Assembly (NCBI RefSeq): GCF_019049855.1
Contig: NZ_JAHLSY010000010.1
Coordinates: 30,609 to 94,608 of the forward strand
From: Hydrogenophilus thiooxidans
GTDB taxonomy: Bacteria > Pseudomonadota > Gammaproteobacteria > Burkholderiales > Rhodocyclaceae
Length of the DNA: 64,000 nt
Direction: 5' to 3'
Part shown: positions 11,005-21,025 of the stretch, piece by piece
Layout: the number at the start of each line of letters is the position of its first letter
How positions within the stretch are numbered: the first letter of the stretch is position 1
Translations under genes and position numbers: made by a program
Notes under the pieces: generated by a model
Seen by the model: only the letters and a program-made list of their open reading frames with translations
The model's database searches: none
Told to the model about the DNA's origin: nothing

Positions 11005-11030
11005 GGGTAGCCCCAGGGGCTACCCTTTTT
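11005..11030 (+). terminator. Rho-independent terminator of aceA
   Basis: GGGTAGCCCC at 11005-11014 is followed after one base by its perfect complement at 11016-11025 and then TTTTT at 11026-11030. Folding leaves an 8-bp GC-rich stem with a 5-base loop. It ends the aceA transcript and isolates it from the SpoIIAA-like gene. Confidence 0.88.
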
Positions 11031-11125
11031 CGTGTCCGAGCGAAATGCACGCCGCAGATGGACAAATCGACACGAACTCAGTATCCTTCCACCAAGTACG
11101 GCCACACCAAGGAGACCTTACCCCA

Positions 11126-11491
11126 ATGATCACCCTCGAAACCCACGACGATCGCGTCGAAGCCACCGTCTTTGGCGAATTTACCCTTGCCGACTTTCGC
11201 GCATTCGAAGAGCAGATCGAATACGCGAACCGCTTCCACGGCCCGGTGCGGCTCCTTCTCGACTTACGCCAGATGATCTCTTACACCATCGACGTGGCGT
11301 GGGAAGAGCTCAAATTCACCCGCGCACACCCCGACGCGTTCGACCGCATCGCGATTCTCACCGACGACGATTGGCTCACGTGGATCGCCTGGATCGAGCG
11401 CTTTTTCGTCCATGCCGAAATCCGCACCTTCACCGACGAAGACGCTGCACGCGCCTGGCTCGACGAACCCGTGACGAACCCAGCGGATTGA
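11126..11491 (+). CDS. SpoIIAA-like (STAS-fold) protein
   Basis: A 121-residue soluble protein resembling the SpoIIAA-like family (STAS-like fold). The fold is suggested by an N-terminal strand pair, the motif GEFTLADFRAFEEQIEY, a central LLLDLR strand, and a C-terminal FFVHAEIRTFTDEDAARAWL, which is the usual ending of this family. Members are small lipid- or ligand-binding proteins of unsettled role. The ATG at 11126 has AAGGAGA eleven bases upstream. The sulfurtransferase gene starts 12 bases after it and is likely in the same transcript. No partner kinase or phosphatase is nearby. Confidence 0.75.
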   Translation: MITLETHDDRVEATVFGEFTLADFRAFEEQIEYANRFHGPVRLLLDLRQMISYTIDVAWEELKFTRAHPDAFDRIAILTDDDWLTWIAWIERFFVHAEIRTFTDEDAARAWLDEPVTNPAD

Positions 11492-11502
11492 CCGAAACGC
11501 AC

Positions 11503-12372
11503 ATGGCCGTGATGAGCCTTTTTCCCGCTACCGTGATCGATAATGCCACGGCGTACCGCTGGCTCAACGAAGGAAACGCGGTCGCGATCGATTGCCGTTT
11601 CGACCTTGCCAACCCCGAACTCGGCGAAGCCGCGTACCGCACCGCCCATCTTCCGAGGGCACGCTACTGGCATCTGGAACGGGACCTCTCTGCCCCACCG
11701 TCGGGGCGTAACGGCCGCCATCCGCTGCCGTCGCCCGAATCGTTCGTCGCGCTACTGGCTGCAAGCGGCATCACGCGTCAAACTCCCGTGATCGTCTACG
11801 ACGCAGCAGACGGCTTGATGGCCAGCCGCGCATGGTGGATGTTGCGCGCATGCGGCATTTCGGCCGCCGTCCTCGATGGCGGCTGGCGCGCTTGGTGTGA
11901 AGCAGGGTTACCCAGCACTGCGGAACCCGCAACCCCCGTTCCCACCGCCCCGATCACACTCGATGATTGGCATCTGCCGGTTGCCACCGCCCAGACGGTA
12001 CGGGCCGCACTGGACGACCCCGGGGTCCTACTCATCGACGCCCGAGCCCCCGAACGCTATCGCGGTGAACACGAACCGATCGATCCCGTCGCGGGCCACA
12101 TCCCAGGCGCCGTCAACCGTTTCTACCGGGAAAACCTTGACCCAGAAACCGAGCGCTTCTTGCCACCGGAACGGCTGCGCGCCGCCTTTGCTGCGTTGCT
12201 GGGCGCGATCCCGCCACAACAGACCATCCATTACTGCGGCTCAGGCGTCACCGCATGCCACAACCTGCTGGCAATGGCGCATGCCGGGATGCCATTCGGC
12301 CAGTTGTACGCCGGTTCGTGGAGCGAATGGTGCGCCGACCCCTCGCGCCCCGTCGCCCGCACCCCATCCTGA
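11503..12372 (+). CDS. sseA: Sulfurtransferase (3-mercaptopyruvate sulfurtransferase type)
   Basis: A 289-residue protein with two tandem rhodanese domains (about 10-135 and 160-285). Only the second holds the catalytic loop, with Cys245 in YCGSGVTA. The CGSGVTA form, rather than CRxGx[RT], points to 3-mercaptopyruvate as sulfur donor over thiosulfate. Length fits SseA (281). ATG codons at 11503 and 11512 are both possible starts. Its stop is 4 bases from that of convergent murI. The cytoplasmic role is sulfane-sulfur transfer or cysteine catabolism. Confidence 0.88.
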   Translation: MAVMSLFPATVIDNATAYRWLNEGNAVAIDCRFDLANPELGEAAYRTAHLPRARYWHLERDLSAPPSGRNGRHPLPSPESFVALLAASGITRQTPVIVYDAADGLMASRAWWMLRACGISAAVLDGGWRAWCEAGLPSTAEPATPVPTAPITLDDWHLPVATAQTVRAALDDPGVLLIDARAPERYRGEHEPIDPVAGHIPGAVNRFYRENLDPETERFLPPERLRAAFAALLGAIPPQQTIHYCGSGVTACHNLLAMAHAGMPFGQLYAGSWSEWCADPSRPVARTPS

Positions 12373-12376
12373 TCCC

Positions 12377-13210
12377 TCACCCTTCCAACACCACCCGCTC
12401 TACCTCGGGCAGCGACCGCGCCAAGAAGCGCTCGGCCAGGGTGTGAAACCGCGGGGGTTTGTCCGAAACGTAGAAGTGATGCTGGGGCGCAGCCGCTTCA
12501 CGGCGCAGGAGCGCCTGTTCCGCCAGCACCTGCGCGGCGGCTTCGGCAACGGCAACCGCCGAATCGACCAACGCCACCTCCGGCCCCGCGACGCGGCGCA
12601 ACAGCGGTTTGAGCAACGGATAGTGCGTGCACCCCAAAACCAGGGTATCCACCGCCTCCGAGGTGAGCGGCGCCAAATATTCCCGTGCCACCTGTTCGGT
12701 CACCGGATGATCGACCCACCCCTCCTCGACCAACGGAACGAAGAGCGGGCACGCCCACGCATGCACCCGCACGTCGGGTGCGTACGCATGGATCCGTCGC
12801 GCGTACGCGCCGCTATCCACAGTCGCCATCGTGCCGATCACCGCAACAGCCCGGCGCCGCGTCATCTCCGCAGCCGCCCGTGCCCCGGCGTCGATCACGT
12901 CGAGCACCGGCACGCCGGCCGCCAAACCCGCTACTGTGTCCGCAGCGACCGCGGCCATCGAATTGCACGCGATGATGAGGAGCTTCACCTCTTGCTGCAA
13001 CAAAAAGCGGGTGATTTCCGCAGCATACCGCCGGATGGTCTGCGCCGACTTCACCCCATAGGGCACGCGCGCGGTGTCACCGAAATAGACGATCGCTTCA
13101 TTAGGCAGCCGCTCCATCACCGCCCGCGCCACCGTTAGCCCCCCAACCCCCGAATCGAAGATACCGATCGGTGCATTGCTCACCGGTTGCCTGCCCATCG
13201 TCTGCGCCAT
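12377..13210 (-). CDS. murI: Glutamate racemase
   Basis: A 277-residue racemase converting L- to D-glutamate for peptidoglycan. The two catalytic cysteines are Cys82 (IIACNSMAA) and Cys194 (LVLGCTHYPLL), each in its family signature. The N-terminal IGIFDSGVGGLTV and FGDTARVPYG are also diagnostic. An in-frame ATG four codons later (13198) could be the real start, since no strong ribosome site precedes either. queG lies 12 bases upstream on the same strand, suggesting a queG-murI operon. Confidence 0.96.
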   Translation of the reverse strand: MAQTMGRQPVSNAPIGIFDSGVGGLTVARAVMERLPNEAIVYFGDTARVPYGVKSAQTIRRYAAEITRFLLQQEVKLLIIACNSMAAVAADTVAGLAAGVPVLDVIDAGARAAAEMTRRRAVAVIGTMATVDSGAYARRIHAYAPDVRVHAWACPLFVPLVEEGWVDHPVTEQVAREYLAPLTSEAVDTLVLGCTHYPLLKPLLRRVAGPEVALVDSAVAVAEAAAQVLAEQALLRREAAAPQHHFYVSDKPPRFHTLAERFLARSLPEVERVVLEG

Positions 13211-13222
13211 CGCCCCGCGTCA

Positions 13223-14314
13223 CTAAGCAAATGGAACGGATTGTACCGTACCACCCTGGCCGCGATGGCGCGCCAGCGCCCACTGGACGTGTTCGCGCAC
13301 CAGCGGCGACGGGTCGTCGGCGCGCTGCCTGAGCGCCGCCACCACATCTGGGGTCGTCGGGGCGTTACCCAACGCCACGGCCAAATTGCGCAACCAACGC
13401 GGATAGCCGATGCGCCGAATCGGAGAACCCGCGAAACGATCCAGGAATTCGTGTTCGCGCCAAGCAAACAGTTCGACCAACCGCGGCGCATCGAGCCCAT
13501 GCCGCGGCTGAAAGTCGGAGCATTGTGACGGCGTCGCGAAACGATTCCACGGACAGACCAATTGGCAATCGTCGCAGCCATAGATTCGGTTGCCAACGAG
13601 CGGCCGCAGTGACTCCGGAATCGATCCAGGATGTTCGATCGTCAGGTACGAAATGCAGCGCCGCGCATCCACCGTGTAGGGCGCGACGATCGCCTGCGTT
13701 GGACACGCGGTGAGACAACGCACGCATCGCCCACAATGCGCACGTTGCGGCGCGTCGACCGGCAACGGCAGGTTGGTGACCAGTTCGCCCAGAAAAAAGT
13801 AGGACCCTTCGCGTGTCAGCAACAGCGTATGCTTTCCGCGCCACCCCAAACCCGCGCGCGCGGCGAGCGCCACCTCCCATATCGGCGCCGAATCGACGAA
13901 GACCCGCCCTTGGTGTTCTGGCGCCAACGTTTTCAGGACGTTTTCCAGTTTCGCCAAGCGGGCGCGCACCACCTTGTGGTAATCTCGGCCCAGCGCATAC
14001 CGCGAAATATAAGCGCGCGACGGGTCGGCGAGCACCGCTTCGGCCGGCGCCGCCTGCTCGGGCCAGTAGGGAAAACGCAACGAGACGACGCGCTGCGCGC
14101 CTGGAACGAACGCGGCGGGGCGCGCGCGCAGCGTCCCCCACTTTGCCATATAATCCATCTCGCCGTGGTACCCTTCGCGCAACCACGCAAGGAGTTTCGG
14201 CTCTTCCGCGGAGAGGTCGACGTCGCTCACCGCCATCGCGGCAAACCCGAGCGACTCCGCCGCGCGCCACAACGCTGCTTTGATCTGTGCCCAATCGCGA
14301 ACCGTTCCTGCCAT
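13223..14314 (-). CDS. queG: Epoxyqueuosine reductase QueG
   Basis: A 363-residue cobalamin- and Fe-S-dependent reductase catalysing the last step of queuosine synthesis, epoxyqueuosine to queuosine in tRNA anticodons. An N-terminal DUF1730-like domain binds cobalamin. It is followed by two [4Fe-4S] motifs, CGRCVRCLTACP near residue 185 and CDDCQLVCPW near 240, and a C-terminal HEAT-like repeat that grips the tRNA. The ATG at 14314 is preferred; a GTG two codons upstream is alternative. It diverges from tsaE with only 17 bases between start codons, so promoters must lie inside coding sequence. queA and tgt are 15 kb downstream in this window. Confidence 0.95.
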   Translation of the reverse strand: MAGTVRDWAQIKAALWRAAESLGFAAMAVSDVDLSAEEPKLLAWLREGYHGEMDYMAKWGTLRARPAAFVPGAQRVVSLRFPYWPEQAAPAEAVLADPSRAYISRYALGRDYHKVVRARLAKLENVLKTLAPEHQGRVFVDSAPIWEVALAARAGLGWRGKHTLLLTREGSYFFLGELVTNLPLPVDAPQRAHCGRCVRCLTACPTQAIVAPYTVDARRCISYLTIEHPGSIPESLRPLVGNRIYGCDDCQLVCPWNRFATPSQCSDFQPRHGLDAPRLVELFAWREHEFLDRFAGSPIRRIGYPRWLRNLAVALGNAPTTPDVVAALRQRADDPSPLVREHVQWALARHRGQGGTVQSVPFA

Positions 14315-14331
14315 CGACACCCATCGCCCCC

Positions 14332-14811
14332 ATGAATACCGACGCCTCTTTTACCACAACCGCGCACCTCGAAAACGAAGCCGAAACCGGCGCGTTCGCG
14401 CGACGCGTTGCCCCCTGCTTCGTCGCGACCCGCGGCATCGTCACGCTGACCGGGCCGCTGGGTGCCGGCAAGACCACCTTCGTACGGGCACTCCTCAACG
14501 CGCTCGGCCATCACGGACCGGTCAAAAGTCCCACCTATACCTTGGTCGAACCCTACCCAGATCTCGCTGTTCCAGTTTATCATTTCGACTGCTACCGGTT
14601 CGCCGACCCCGAAGAGTTCCGCTGGGGCGGCTTCGACGAATACTTTCAACCGGAAAACCTCTGCTTGGTGGAATGGCCCGAAAAAGCGCACCCCTACCTA
14701 CCGAGCCCCGACTGGCAGGTTCGGATCGCGATCGAAGCGACGGGCAGTCGGCTGCTGACCCTGGGCGCCTGCTCGACTGCGGCGAAGCGGCAGTGGCCAG
14801 CGCTCGGCTAG
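14332..14811 (+). CDS. tsaE: tRNA threonylcarbamoyladenosine biosynthesis ATPase TsaE
   Basis: TsaE (159 residues) is the P-loop ATPase that, with TsaB, TsaC and TsaD, makes t6A37 in ANN-decoding tRNAs. Walker A GPLGAGKTT is at residues 41-49, followed by the family signature KSPTYTLVEPY, then HFDCYRF and a W-x-E segment (LVEWPEKA). Length matches E. coli TsaE (153). The following amidase gene appears to start inside its last codons. The tsaE-amidase pair is conserved across proteobacteria. Confidence 0.95.
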   Translation: MNTDASFTTTAHLENEAETGAFARRVAPCFVATRGIVTLTGPLGAGKTTFVRALLNALGHHGPVKSPTYTLVEPYPDLAVPVYHFDCYRFADPEEFRWGGFDEYFQPENLCLVEWPEKAHPYLPSPDWQVRIAIEATGSRLLTLGACSTAAKRQWPALG

Positions 14812-16166
14812 CCACCCCCGCAGCCGCGTTGTCCCGCGTCCAAGCGGCACGCCGCGCCTTTCTCTCCCGCGCCACGCTCCTTGCGGCATTCACTTGGCTG
14901 CCGACACGCCTCATCGCCGCGTCGCCACCGCGCATCGTCGCCGTTCGCGCTTGGCCCGCAGAGGAATACACACGCGTCACGCTCGAAGCCAGCGCCGCAC
15001 TCGAACACGAAGCATTCTTACTAGAAAATCCACTGCGCCTTGTGATCGACCTCAAAGGGGTGGTCGTCCAAACGATTTTGCGTGCCCTTGCAGAACATAT
15101 CGCACCCGACGACCCCTATATCGCCGCGGTCCGCGTCGGGCAGTTCACCCCAGAGACCACCCGCATCGTCTTCGACCTGAAGCAAGCAGTCGTCCCGCAG
15201 ATCTTCCTTCTCGACCCCATCGATCCCTATCAATACCGCCTGGTGATCGACCTCTATCCCGAAAAACCGCAAGACCCCGTCGCGCGGCTCTTGGCCGAAC
15301 TCGACAAACGGCAGCGGACGGAAAGTGACACGCCGGTCCTCAGCGAAACGCCCCCGCGGCGACCCGCCGAAACCCAAGCGAACCGGGCAACCAACCCGCG
15401 TAAGCCACAACCGAAACCACCGGAACAGGACGCCCCATACGTGATCGTCCTCGACCCCGGGCACGGTGGCGAAGACCCCGGCGCGATCGGTCGTCACGGT
15501 ACCCGGGAAAAGGACGTGGTGTTGGCGGTGGCGCGGCGCGCCAAGAAGCGGTTCGACGACGACCCGAAAACGCGCGCGGTGCTGACGCGCAGCGATGACT
15601 ACTTCATCGCGTTGGGGGAAAGGGTGAACCGCGCCCGGCGCGCCCAAGCCGACCTCTTCGTCTCGATCCACGCCGACGCCTTCGTGCGCCCCGACGTCGC
15701 CGGGAGCTCGGTCTATGCCCTCAGCGACCGCGGTGCCTCGAGCACCGCAGCGAAGTGGCTCGCGCAAAAAGAGAACCAATCCGACCTCATCGGCGGCGTC
15801 CAATTGGCAGCGCGCAGCGACCATGTCGCCGCTACGCTCCTCGACCTCTCGATCACCGCAACCCGCACCGACTCGTTGCGCCTCGCGCAAGCGGTGCTCG
15901 CCGAGCTCGCGCGCGTAAGCCCCCCCCACCGCCCCGAGGTCGAAACCGCGAATTTCGCAGTCCTGCGTAACCCCGACGTCCCGTCGGTACTCGTCGAGCT
16001 GGCGTTCATCTCCAATCCCACCGAAGAACGGCGACTAAAGAGTGCAGACTACCAAGAACAGCTCGCCGAAGCGATCTACCGCGGCGTGAAGCGCTACCTC
16101 GAACGCCACGCGCCGCGTCCTCGTGCGTTGATGCTCGCCGCCAAGAGCCGCGACCCCGCAAGTTGA
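14793..16166 (+). CDS. amiC: N-acetylmuramoyl-L-alanine amidase (AmiC type, Tat-exported)
   Basis: About 457 residues: a twin-arginine signal (ARRAFLSRATLLAAFTW, residues 19-35), an AMIN domain at about 45-150 that targets septal murein, a Pro/Arg linker, and a zinc Amidase_3 domain from about 218 with VLDPGHGGEDPG and the later SIHADAF and SVLVELAFISN blocks. It cleaves the amide between MurNAc and the stem peptide to separate daughter cells. The start is uncertain: GTG at 14793 overlaps tsaE by 19 bases, and TTG at 14829 would shorten the leader but keep both arginines. Tat export is known for AmiC in E. coli. Confidence 0.9.
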   Translation: MASARLATPAAALSRVQAARRAFLSRATLLAAFTWLPTRLIAASPPRIVAVRAWPAEEYTRVTLEASAALEHEAFLLENPLRLVIDLKGVVVQTILRALAEHIAPDDPYIAAVRVGQFTPETTRIVFDLKQAVVPQIFLLDPIDPYQYRLVIDLYPEKPQDPVARLLAELDKRQRTESDTPVLSETPPRRPAETQANRATNPRKPQPKPPEQDAPYVIVLDPGHGGEDPGAIGRHGTREKDVVLAVARRAKKRFDDDPKTRAVLTRSDDYFIALGERVNRARRAQADLFVSIHADAFVRPDVAGSSVYALSDRGASSTAAKWLAQKENQSDLIGGVQLAARSDHVAATLLDLSITATRTDSLRLAQAVLAELARVSPPHRPEVETANFAVLRNPDVPSVLVELAFISNPTEERRLKSADYQEQLAEAIYRGVKRYLERHAPRPRALMLAAKSRDPAS

Positions 16167-16181
16167 TCCGCGGAATACCGG

Positions 16182-16187
16182 TATAAT
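16182..16187 (+). promoter_or_regulatory. Candidate -10 element ahead of ribF
   Basis: A perfect TATAAT lies 33 bases before the ribF start, just after the amidase stop. The nearest -35-like TTGATC (16163-16168) is only 13 bases away, too close for a standard promoter, so the full promoter is uncertain. Confidence 0.4.
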
Positions 16188-16219
16188 TGGGCGTTTTCCG
16201 AAAGCAGACTCAGAGGACG

Positions 16220-17191
16220 ATGCGCATCCTGCGGGGCCATGCGCCCAGCCTTGCACCGACCGCGCTCACCGTCGGCAATTTCGATGGCGTCCATCGCGGA
16301 CACCAGGCGTTGTTGCGCCTGGTCTGCGACCGTGCGGTAGCACGACAACTCACCCCTGCGGTGCTCACCTTCGAACCCCACCCGCGCGAGCGGTTGGCAC
16401 CGACCAGTGCCCCCCCGCGTCTCACCCCGCTGCGTGACAAAGCAGCACTGCTTGCGCGGGAAGGGATCGCGCAACTGCACATCCTCCCCTTTACCCGCCG
16501 TATCGCACAGTGGTCGCCTGAGGCGTTCATCGCGTTCTTGGTCGAACGTCTCATGGTTCGCCATTTGATCGTCGGCGACGATTTTCGCTTCGGCGCCCAT
16601 CGCGCCGGCACGTTGGAAACCTTGCTCGACGCTGGCGATCGCTTCGGCTTTACCGTCGAAGCGATGTCGACCCTTACGTTAGGCCCCGAACGCATCAGCT
16701 CGAGCGCCGTGCGCACCGCGCTCGATGCGGGCAACGTCGAACACGCCGCGGTGCTGCTTGGGCGTTGGTACGCGGTCACCGGACGCGTCCACCCAGGCGC
16801 ACAACTCGGCCGCCAAATCGGCGTTCCGACGATGAACCTACTGATCGCACCACGGCAAGCGCTTCCTTCGGGCGTTTTCGTCGGCTGGGTCACCGGTCTG
16901 GGCAATCGGCCAGAACCGGCGGTGATCAACGTCGGCGTACGCCCTACCGTCACGCAGCGCCACCCAGCCGATCGCGCATCCTGCCCTCTGCTCTCCCCCA
17001 CACTGGAGGCGCACCTCCTCGATTGGCACGGTGACGCATACGGCAAGCGGATCACCGTCCATTTCGCCGCCAAACTGCGGAACGAACAGCGCTTCCCGTC
17101 GCTTGCTGCGCTCACGACACAAATCCACGACGACATCGCCGCGGCGCGACGCTGGCACGCAACGCACCCCACGCAATACCCATTGGATTAG
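16220..17191 (+). CDS. ribF: Bifunctional riboflavin kinase/FAD synthetase
   Basis: A 323-residue enzyme making FMN from riboflavin and ATP, then FAD. The N-terminal FMN adenylyltransferase domain has the nucleotidyltransferase signature [11 protein letters not shown] at 19-29 and ISSSAVR near 157. The C-terminal riboflavin kinase domain has [10 protein letters not shown] and the INVGVRPT and EAHLLDW blocks. Length is close to E. coli RibF (313). AGAGGA precedes the ATG. It heads the run ribF-ileS-lspA-fkpB-ispH, a classic proteobacterial operon. The ileS ribosome site overlaps its stop codon. Confidence 0.96.
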   Translation: MRILRGHAPSLAPTALTVGNFDGVHRGHQALLRLVCDRAVARQLTPAVLTFEPHPRERLAPTSAPPRLTPLRDKAALLAREGIAQLHILPFTRRIAQWSPEAFIAFLVERLMVRHLIVGDDFRFGAHRAGTLETLLDAGDRFGFTVEAMSTLTLGPERISSSAVRTALDAGNVEHAAVLLGRWYAVTGRVHPGAQLGRQIGVPTMNLLIAPRQALPSGVFVGWVTGLGNRPEPAVINVGVRPTVTQRHPADRASCPLLSPTLEAHLLDWHGDAYGKRITVHFAAKLRNEQRFPSLAALTTQIHDDIAAARRWHATHPTQYPLD

Positions 17192-17201
17192 GAGTCGATC
17201 G

Positions 17202-20039
17202 ATGGCTAACGGAAAGGGCTACCGCCAAACCCTCAACCTCCCCGACACGCCGTTCCCCATGCGCGGCGACCTCGCGAAACGTGAACCGGGTTGGGTCGCG
17301 GCGTGGCAAGAGAAACGGCTCTACACACAGATCCGCGAGCGGTGTCGGGGCCGCCTGAAAAAGTTTGTGCTTCACGACGGCCCGCCGTACGCGAACGGGG
17401 ATATCCATATCGGCCACGCGGTCAACAAAATCCTCAAAGACATCATCGTCCGCTCGAAAACCCTCGCGGGATACGACGCCCCCTACGTTCCGGGGTGGGA
17501 CTGCCATGGGCTGCCCATCGAACACCAGATCGAAAAACGGTACGGGCGCGGCCTACCCGGCAGCGAAGTGCGGCGGCTGTGCCGCGAATTCGCAGCGGAA
17601 CAGATCGAACGGCAAAAGCGCGACTTCATCCGCTTGGGGGTGCTCGGTGACTGGGACAACCCCTACCTCACCATGAACTACGCCAACGAAGCGAACGAAA
17701 TTCGCGCGCTCGCCCGCCTGGTCGCCGCCGGTTTCGTCGTGCGCGGTCTCAAACCCGTGCATTGGTGCTTCGACTGCGGGTCGGCGCTCGCGGAAGCGGA
17801 GATCGAGTACGAAGAGCGCACCGCTTCGGCAATCGACGTCGCGTTCCCCCTCGACCCGGCGGAACAGGCGCGTGTGGCGCAAGCGTTTGGCCTTGCCGAA
17901 GCGCCGCAGCAGCCGATTCTAGCCGTGATCTGGACCACTACTCCCTGGACGATCCCGGCGAACCAGGCACTCAACGTCCATCCCGAATACCGGTACGAAC
18001 TTGTCGCCACCCCGAAAGGGTGCCTGATCCTGGCCGCAGAACTGAAGGATGCGGCATTGGCGCGCTACGGCTTTTCCGCCTCAGAAGTCGAAACGCTCGG
18101 CGCGTGTCAGGGGGCGGCGCTTGCGCGCGTCACGTTCCGCCATCCGCTCTATGATCGCGCTTCACCCGTCCTGCCCGACACCTACGTCGAGCTCGCCACC
18201 GGCACCGGCATCGTCCATTCGGCCCCCGCCTATGGGGAAGACGACTTCCGCGTCTGGATCGCCGCGGGTTTCCCCCAAGAGGCGATCCTCACTCCGGTTC
18301 AAGGCGACGGGCGCTTCGCCCCTGATCTGCCGGAATTCGGCGGCCTTTCCGTCTGGGAAGCGAACCCGAAGATCGTCGCCGCGCTCGAAGCTGCCGGGGC
18401 GCTGCTTGCGCACGCGCCGATCCGCCACAGTTACCCACACTGTTGGCGCCACAAAACGCCGACGATCTTCCGTGCCACCAACCAGTGGTTCGTCGCGATG
18501 GACCTGCCTCGCCCCGATCCCCTGCGCGACAACCACCCCACCACGTTGCGCGACCGGGCGCTTGCCGGCGTCGATGCCACCCGCTTCTACCCCGCTTGGG
18601 GTAAACAACGGCTGCACGCGATGATCGCGAACCGTCCCGACTGGTGCATCTCACGACAGCGCCACTGGGGCGTCCCGATCCCCTTCTTCGTCCACAAGCA
18701 GACAGGGGCGCTTCACCCGCGCACCGTCGAACTCATGGAAGCGGTTGCGCAACGCGTGGAACAGGAGGGCATCGAAGCGTGGTTTACACTCGACCCTGCA
18801 GAGCTTCTGGGAGACGAAGCGCGCGACTACGAAAAAGTCACCGACACCCTCGACGTCTGGTTCGACTCCGGCACCACGCACCTGCACGTCTTGCGTGGCT
18901 CCCATCCCGAGCTCGGCCACCCTGCGGCGATGTACCTCGAAGGGTCCGACCAGCACCGCGGGTGGTTCCACTCGTCGCTCCTCACCGGTTGTGCGATCGA
19001 CGGTCGCCCCCCTTACGACGCGCTCCTCACCCACGGCTTCGTCGTCGACGGGCAAGGGCGCAAGATGAGCAAATCGCGCGGCAACGTCGTCGCGCCGCAA
19101 GAGGTGTGTGACACCCTCGGCGCCGACATCCTGCGCCTCTGGGTCGCCAGCACCGACTATTCCGGTGAGCTCACCATCTCGAAAGAGATCCTGCAACGGG
19201 TCGTCGAAGTCTACCGCCGGTTGCGCAACACTTTGCGCTTCATGCTCGCGAACATCGCCGACTTCGACCCGACGCGCGAAGCGGTCGCGCCAGAGGCGCT
19301 CGTCGACCTCGACCGCTGGGCGATCCTGGCAACCGCAACGGCGCAACAGCAGATCACCGACGCGTACGAGGCGATGGAGTTTCACCGCGTCGTCCAGACG
19401 ATGATGCACTTTGCCTCGGAAACGCTTGGGGCGTTCTACCTCGACGTCCTCAAAGACCGCCTCTACACCACCCCCGCGCAAGGACACCCGCGCAAAAGCG
19501 CCCAGACCGCGATCACCCACATCCTGCATGCGTTCGTCCGCTGGATGGCGCCAATTTTGCCATTCACCGCGGAAGAGGTCTGGGAACACCTCACCGGCAA
19601 CCCCGAAGAGAGTGTGATGTTCCACACCTGGTACGAACTGCCCGCAATCCCCGACGCCGACGCAGTGCGCGAACGCTGGCACTGGGTGCTCGATACCCGC
19701 GAACGGGTCACCAAAGCGATCGAAGCAAAACGCGAAGCGGGCGAAATCGGCGCAAACCTCGAAGCGGAGATCACCCTCTTTGCCGCCGGGGCGCGGTACC
19801 AAGCCTTGGCAGCGCTTGGGCGCGAACTCCACTTCCCGTACATCGTCTCGCGCGCCGAAGTGGTCGAAGTGGCGACCGCGGAGGAAGAGCGGGTCGAAGC
19901 ACGCAAATCGCCGCACGGGAAATGCGCACGCTGCTGGCACTACGAACCCGACGTCGGCAGCGACCCGGCGCACCCCGACCTCTGCGGCCGCTGCCAAACC
20001 AACCTCACGGGTTCTGGAGAAACCCGGCTGTGGGCATAA
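17202..20039 (+). CDS. ileS: Isoleucyl-tRNA synthetase
   Basis: A 945-residue class Ia synthetase charging tRNA-Ile. The HIGH motif is intact at residues 69-72 and KMSKS at 621-625. The CP1 editing domain between them contains the [11 protein letters not shown] and GTGIVH segments that hydrolyse Val-tRNA-Ile. The C-terminal zinc finger CARCWHYEP...LCGRCQTNL (from about 907) marks the eubacterial IleS1 type, normally sensitive to mupirocin. Length equals E. coli IleS (938). AGGAG sits eight bases before the ATG, overlapping the ribF stop. lspA starts inside its last codons. Confidence 0.98.
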   Translation: MANGKGYRQTLNLPDTPFPMRGDLAKREPGWVAAWQEKRLYTQIRERCRGRLKKFVLHDGPPYANGDIHIGHAVNKILKDIIVRSKTLAGYDAPYVPGWDCHGLPIEHQIEKRYGRGLPGSEVRRLCREFAAEQIERQKRDFIRLGVLGDWDNPYLTMNYANEANEIRALARLVAAGFVVRGLKPVHWCFDCGSALAEAEIEYEERTASAIDVAFPLDPAEQARVAQAFGLAEAPQQPILAVIWTTTPWTIPANQALNVHPEYRYELVATPKGCLILAAELKDAALARYGFSASEVETLGACQGAALARVTFRHPLYDRASPVLPDTYVELATGTGIVHSAPAYGEDDFRVWIAAGFPQEAILTPVQGDGRFAPDLPEFGGLSVWEANPKIVAALEAAGALLAHAPIRHSYPHCWRHKTPTIFRATNQWFVAMDLPRPDPLRDNHPTTLRDRALAGVDATRFYPAWGKQRLHAMIANRPDWCISRQRHWGVPIPFFVHKQTGALHPRTVELMEAVAQRVEQEGIEAWFTLDPAELLGDEARDYEKVTDTLDVWFDSGTTHLHVLRGSHPELGHPAAMYLEGSDQHRGWFHSSLLTGCAIDGRPPYDALLTHGFVVDGQGRKMSKSRGNVVAPQEVCDTLGADILRLWVASTDYSGELTISKEILQRVVEVYRRLRNTLRFMLANIADFDPTREAVAPEALVDLDRWAILATATAQQQITDAYEAMEFHRVVQTMMHFASETLGAFYLDVLKDRLYTTPAQGHPRKSAQTAITHILHAFVRWMAPILPFTAEEVWEHLTGNPEESVMFHTWYELPAIPDADAVRERWHWVLDTRERVTKAIEAKREAGEIGANLEAEITLFAAGARYQALAALGRELHFPYIVSRAEVVEVATAEEERVEARKSPHGKCARCWHYEPDVGSDPAHPDLCGRCQTNLTGSGETRLWA

Positions 20040-20545
20040 ACCCCGCGTTTCCCGAACCCGCACCCTCCGTGCCATCGGGGACGGCGGCAACGCGCCGCCT
20101 TCGGGTCGTAGGCATCGCGGCGCTGGTTTTCGCGCTCGACCAACTGAGCAAATGGATCATCGCGGCAACCATACCCACGGGCGAAGCGCTTGTTGTCACC
20201 CCCTTCTTCCAACTCGTCTCCGTCTACAACCCGGGCGCGGCGTTCAGCTTCCTTGCCGGCGCCGCGGGCTGGCAGCGGTGGTTCTTTTTAGCGATCGCCC
20301 TTGCCGTCTCGCTTTGGCTGCTGTGGGAAGCGGGCACCGCCACCCGCAAAACCCTCTTGACCGCGTACGGTATGATCGTGGGTGGCGCACTCGGCAATGC
20401 TTGGGATCGCGTCGCCCACGGCGCCGTCCACGACTTCCTGCTCTTTCACTACCGCGCGTGGCACTGGCCCGCCTTCAACCTTGCCGACAGCGCGATTACC
20501 CTTGGCGTGGCGTTGCTCCTCTGGCATCTCAGGAAAGACCGATGA
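20030..20545 (+). CDS. lspA: Lipoprotein signal peptidase (signal peptidase II)
   Basis: A 171-residue inner-membrane aspartyl protease that removes signal peptides from diacylglyceryl-prolipoproteins. Four hydrophobic segments are visible. The catalytic aspartates are in GNAWDRV and FNLADSAI, and the conserved [10 protein letters not shown] loop precedes the second helix. The start is a GTG at 20030, overlapping ileS by 10 bases with GGAGA ahead of it. The TGA overlaps the fkpB ATG as ATGA, indicating translational coupling. Confidence 0.95.
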   Translation: MGINPAFPEPAPSVPSGTAATRRLRVVGIAALVFALDQLSKWIIAATIPTGEALVVTPFFQLVSVYNPGAAFSFLAGAAGWQRWFFLAIALAVSLWLLWEAGTATRKTLLTAYGMIVGGALGNAWDRVAHGAVHDFLLFHYRAWHWPAFNLADSAITLGVALLLWHLRKDR

Positions 20546-21024
20546 ACGAACCCCTTACCCCGGCGAACGCGTCGCACTCAAAACCCGACACCGACGCCCC
20601 GGCATGTGTCGCACCGCACCATCTGGTGACGCTCCACTACCGCATCACGTTAGAGAACGGCGTCCCGATGGTGAGTACCTTCGAAGCGACGCCGGCAACG
20701 TTGCAACTGGGCGACGGCACCCTGGCCCCGCAATTCGAACGACTCCTCGTCGGCCTGCCCGTTGGCAGCCGCCACATCTTCACCCTACCGCCGGAAGCGG
20801 CGTTCGGGCCGCGCCGCGACGACCTGATCGAACGGGTTCGTCGCGCCGATTTTCCCGACGACACCGCCGCAGTGGGCACGATCCTCTCGTTCGCGGCACC
20901 CGACGGTTCCCGTTACGCGGGTGTCGTCGTGGAACTCGACGACGAATGGGGGGTCGTCGATTTCAACCACCCGCTGGCGGGCAAGACCATTCGCTTCGAA
21001 GTCGAAATCATCGGAGTCTGCTGA
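20542..21024 (+). CDS. fkpB: FKBP-type peptidyl-prolyl isomerase, SlpA/FkpB type
   Basis: A 160-residue SlpA-type FKBP with an inserted-in-flap (IF) domain. [14 protein letters not shown] begins the FKBP core, [23 protein letters not shown] is the active-site and flap entry, and [18 protein letters not shown] is the closing FKBP strand. It is a cytoplasmic prolyl isomerase and chaperone. The position between lspA and ispH is the conserved slpA locus. ATG at 20542 overlaps the lspA stop. About 25 N-terminal residues are extra and low-complexity relative to E. coli FkpB (149). Confidence 0.92.
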   Translation: MNEPLTPANASHSKPDTDAPACVAPHHLVTLHYRITLENGVPMVSTFEATPATLQLGDGTLAPQFERLLVGLPVGSRHIFTLPPEAAFGPRRDDLIERVRRADFPDDTAAVGTILSFAAPDGSRYAGVVVELDDEWGVVDFNHPLAGKTIRFEVEIIGVC

Positions 21025-21025
21025 C

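Noticed and set aside
16140..16220. FMN riboswitch ahead of ribF
   Set aside because: The leader is only about 50 bases and shows no RFN element. ribF is usually not under this switch in proteobacteria.
18651..20090. 479-codon frame opposite ileS
   Set aside because: Shadow frame with antisense amino-acid bias.
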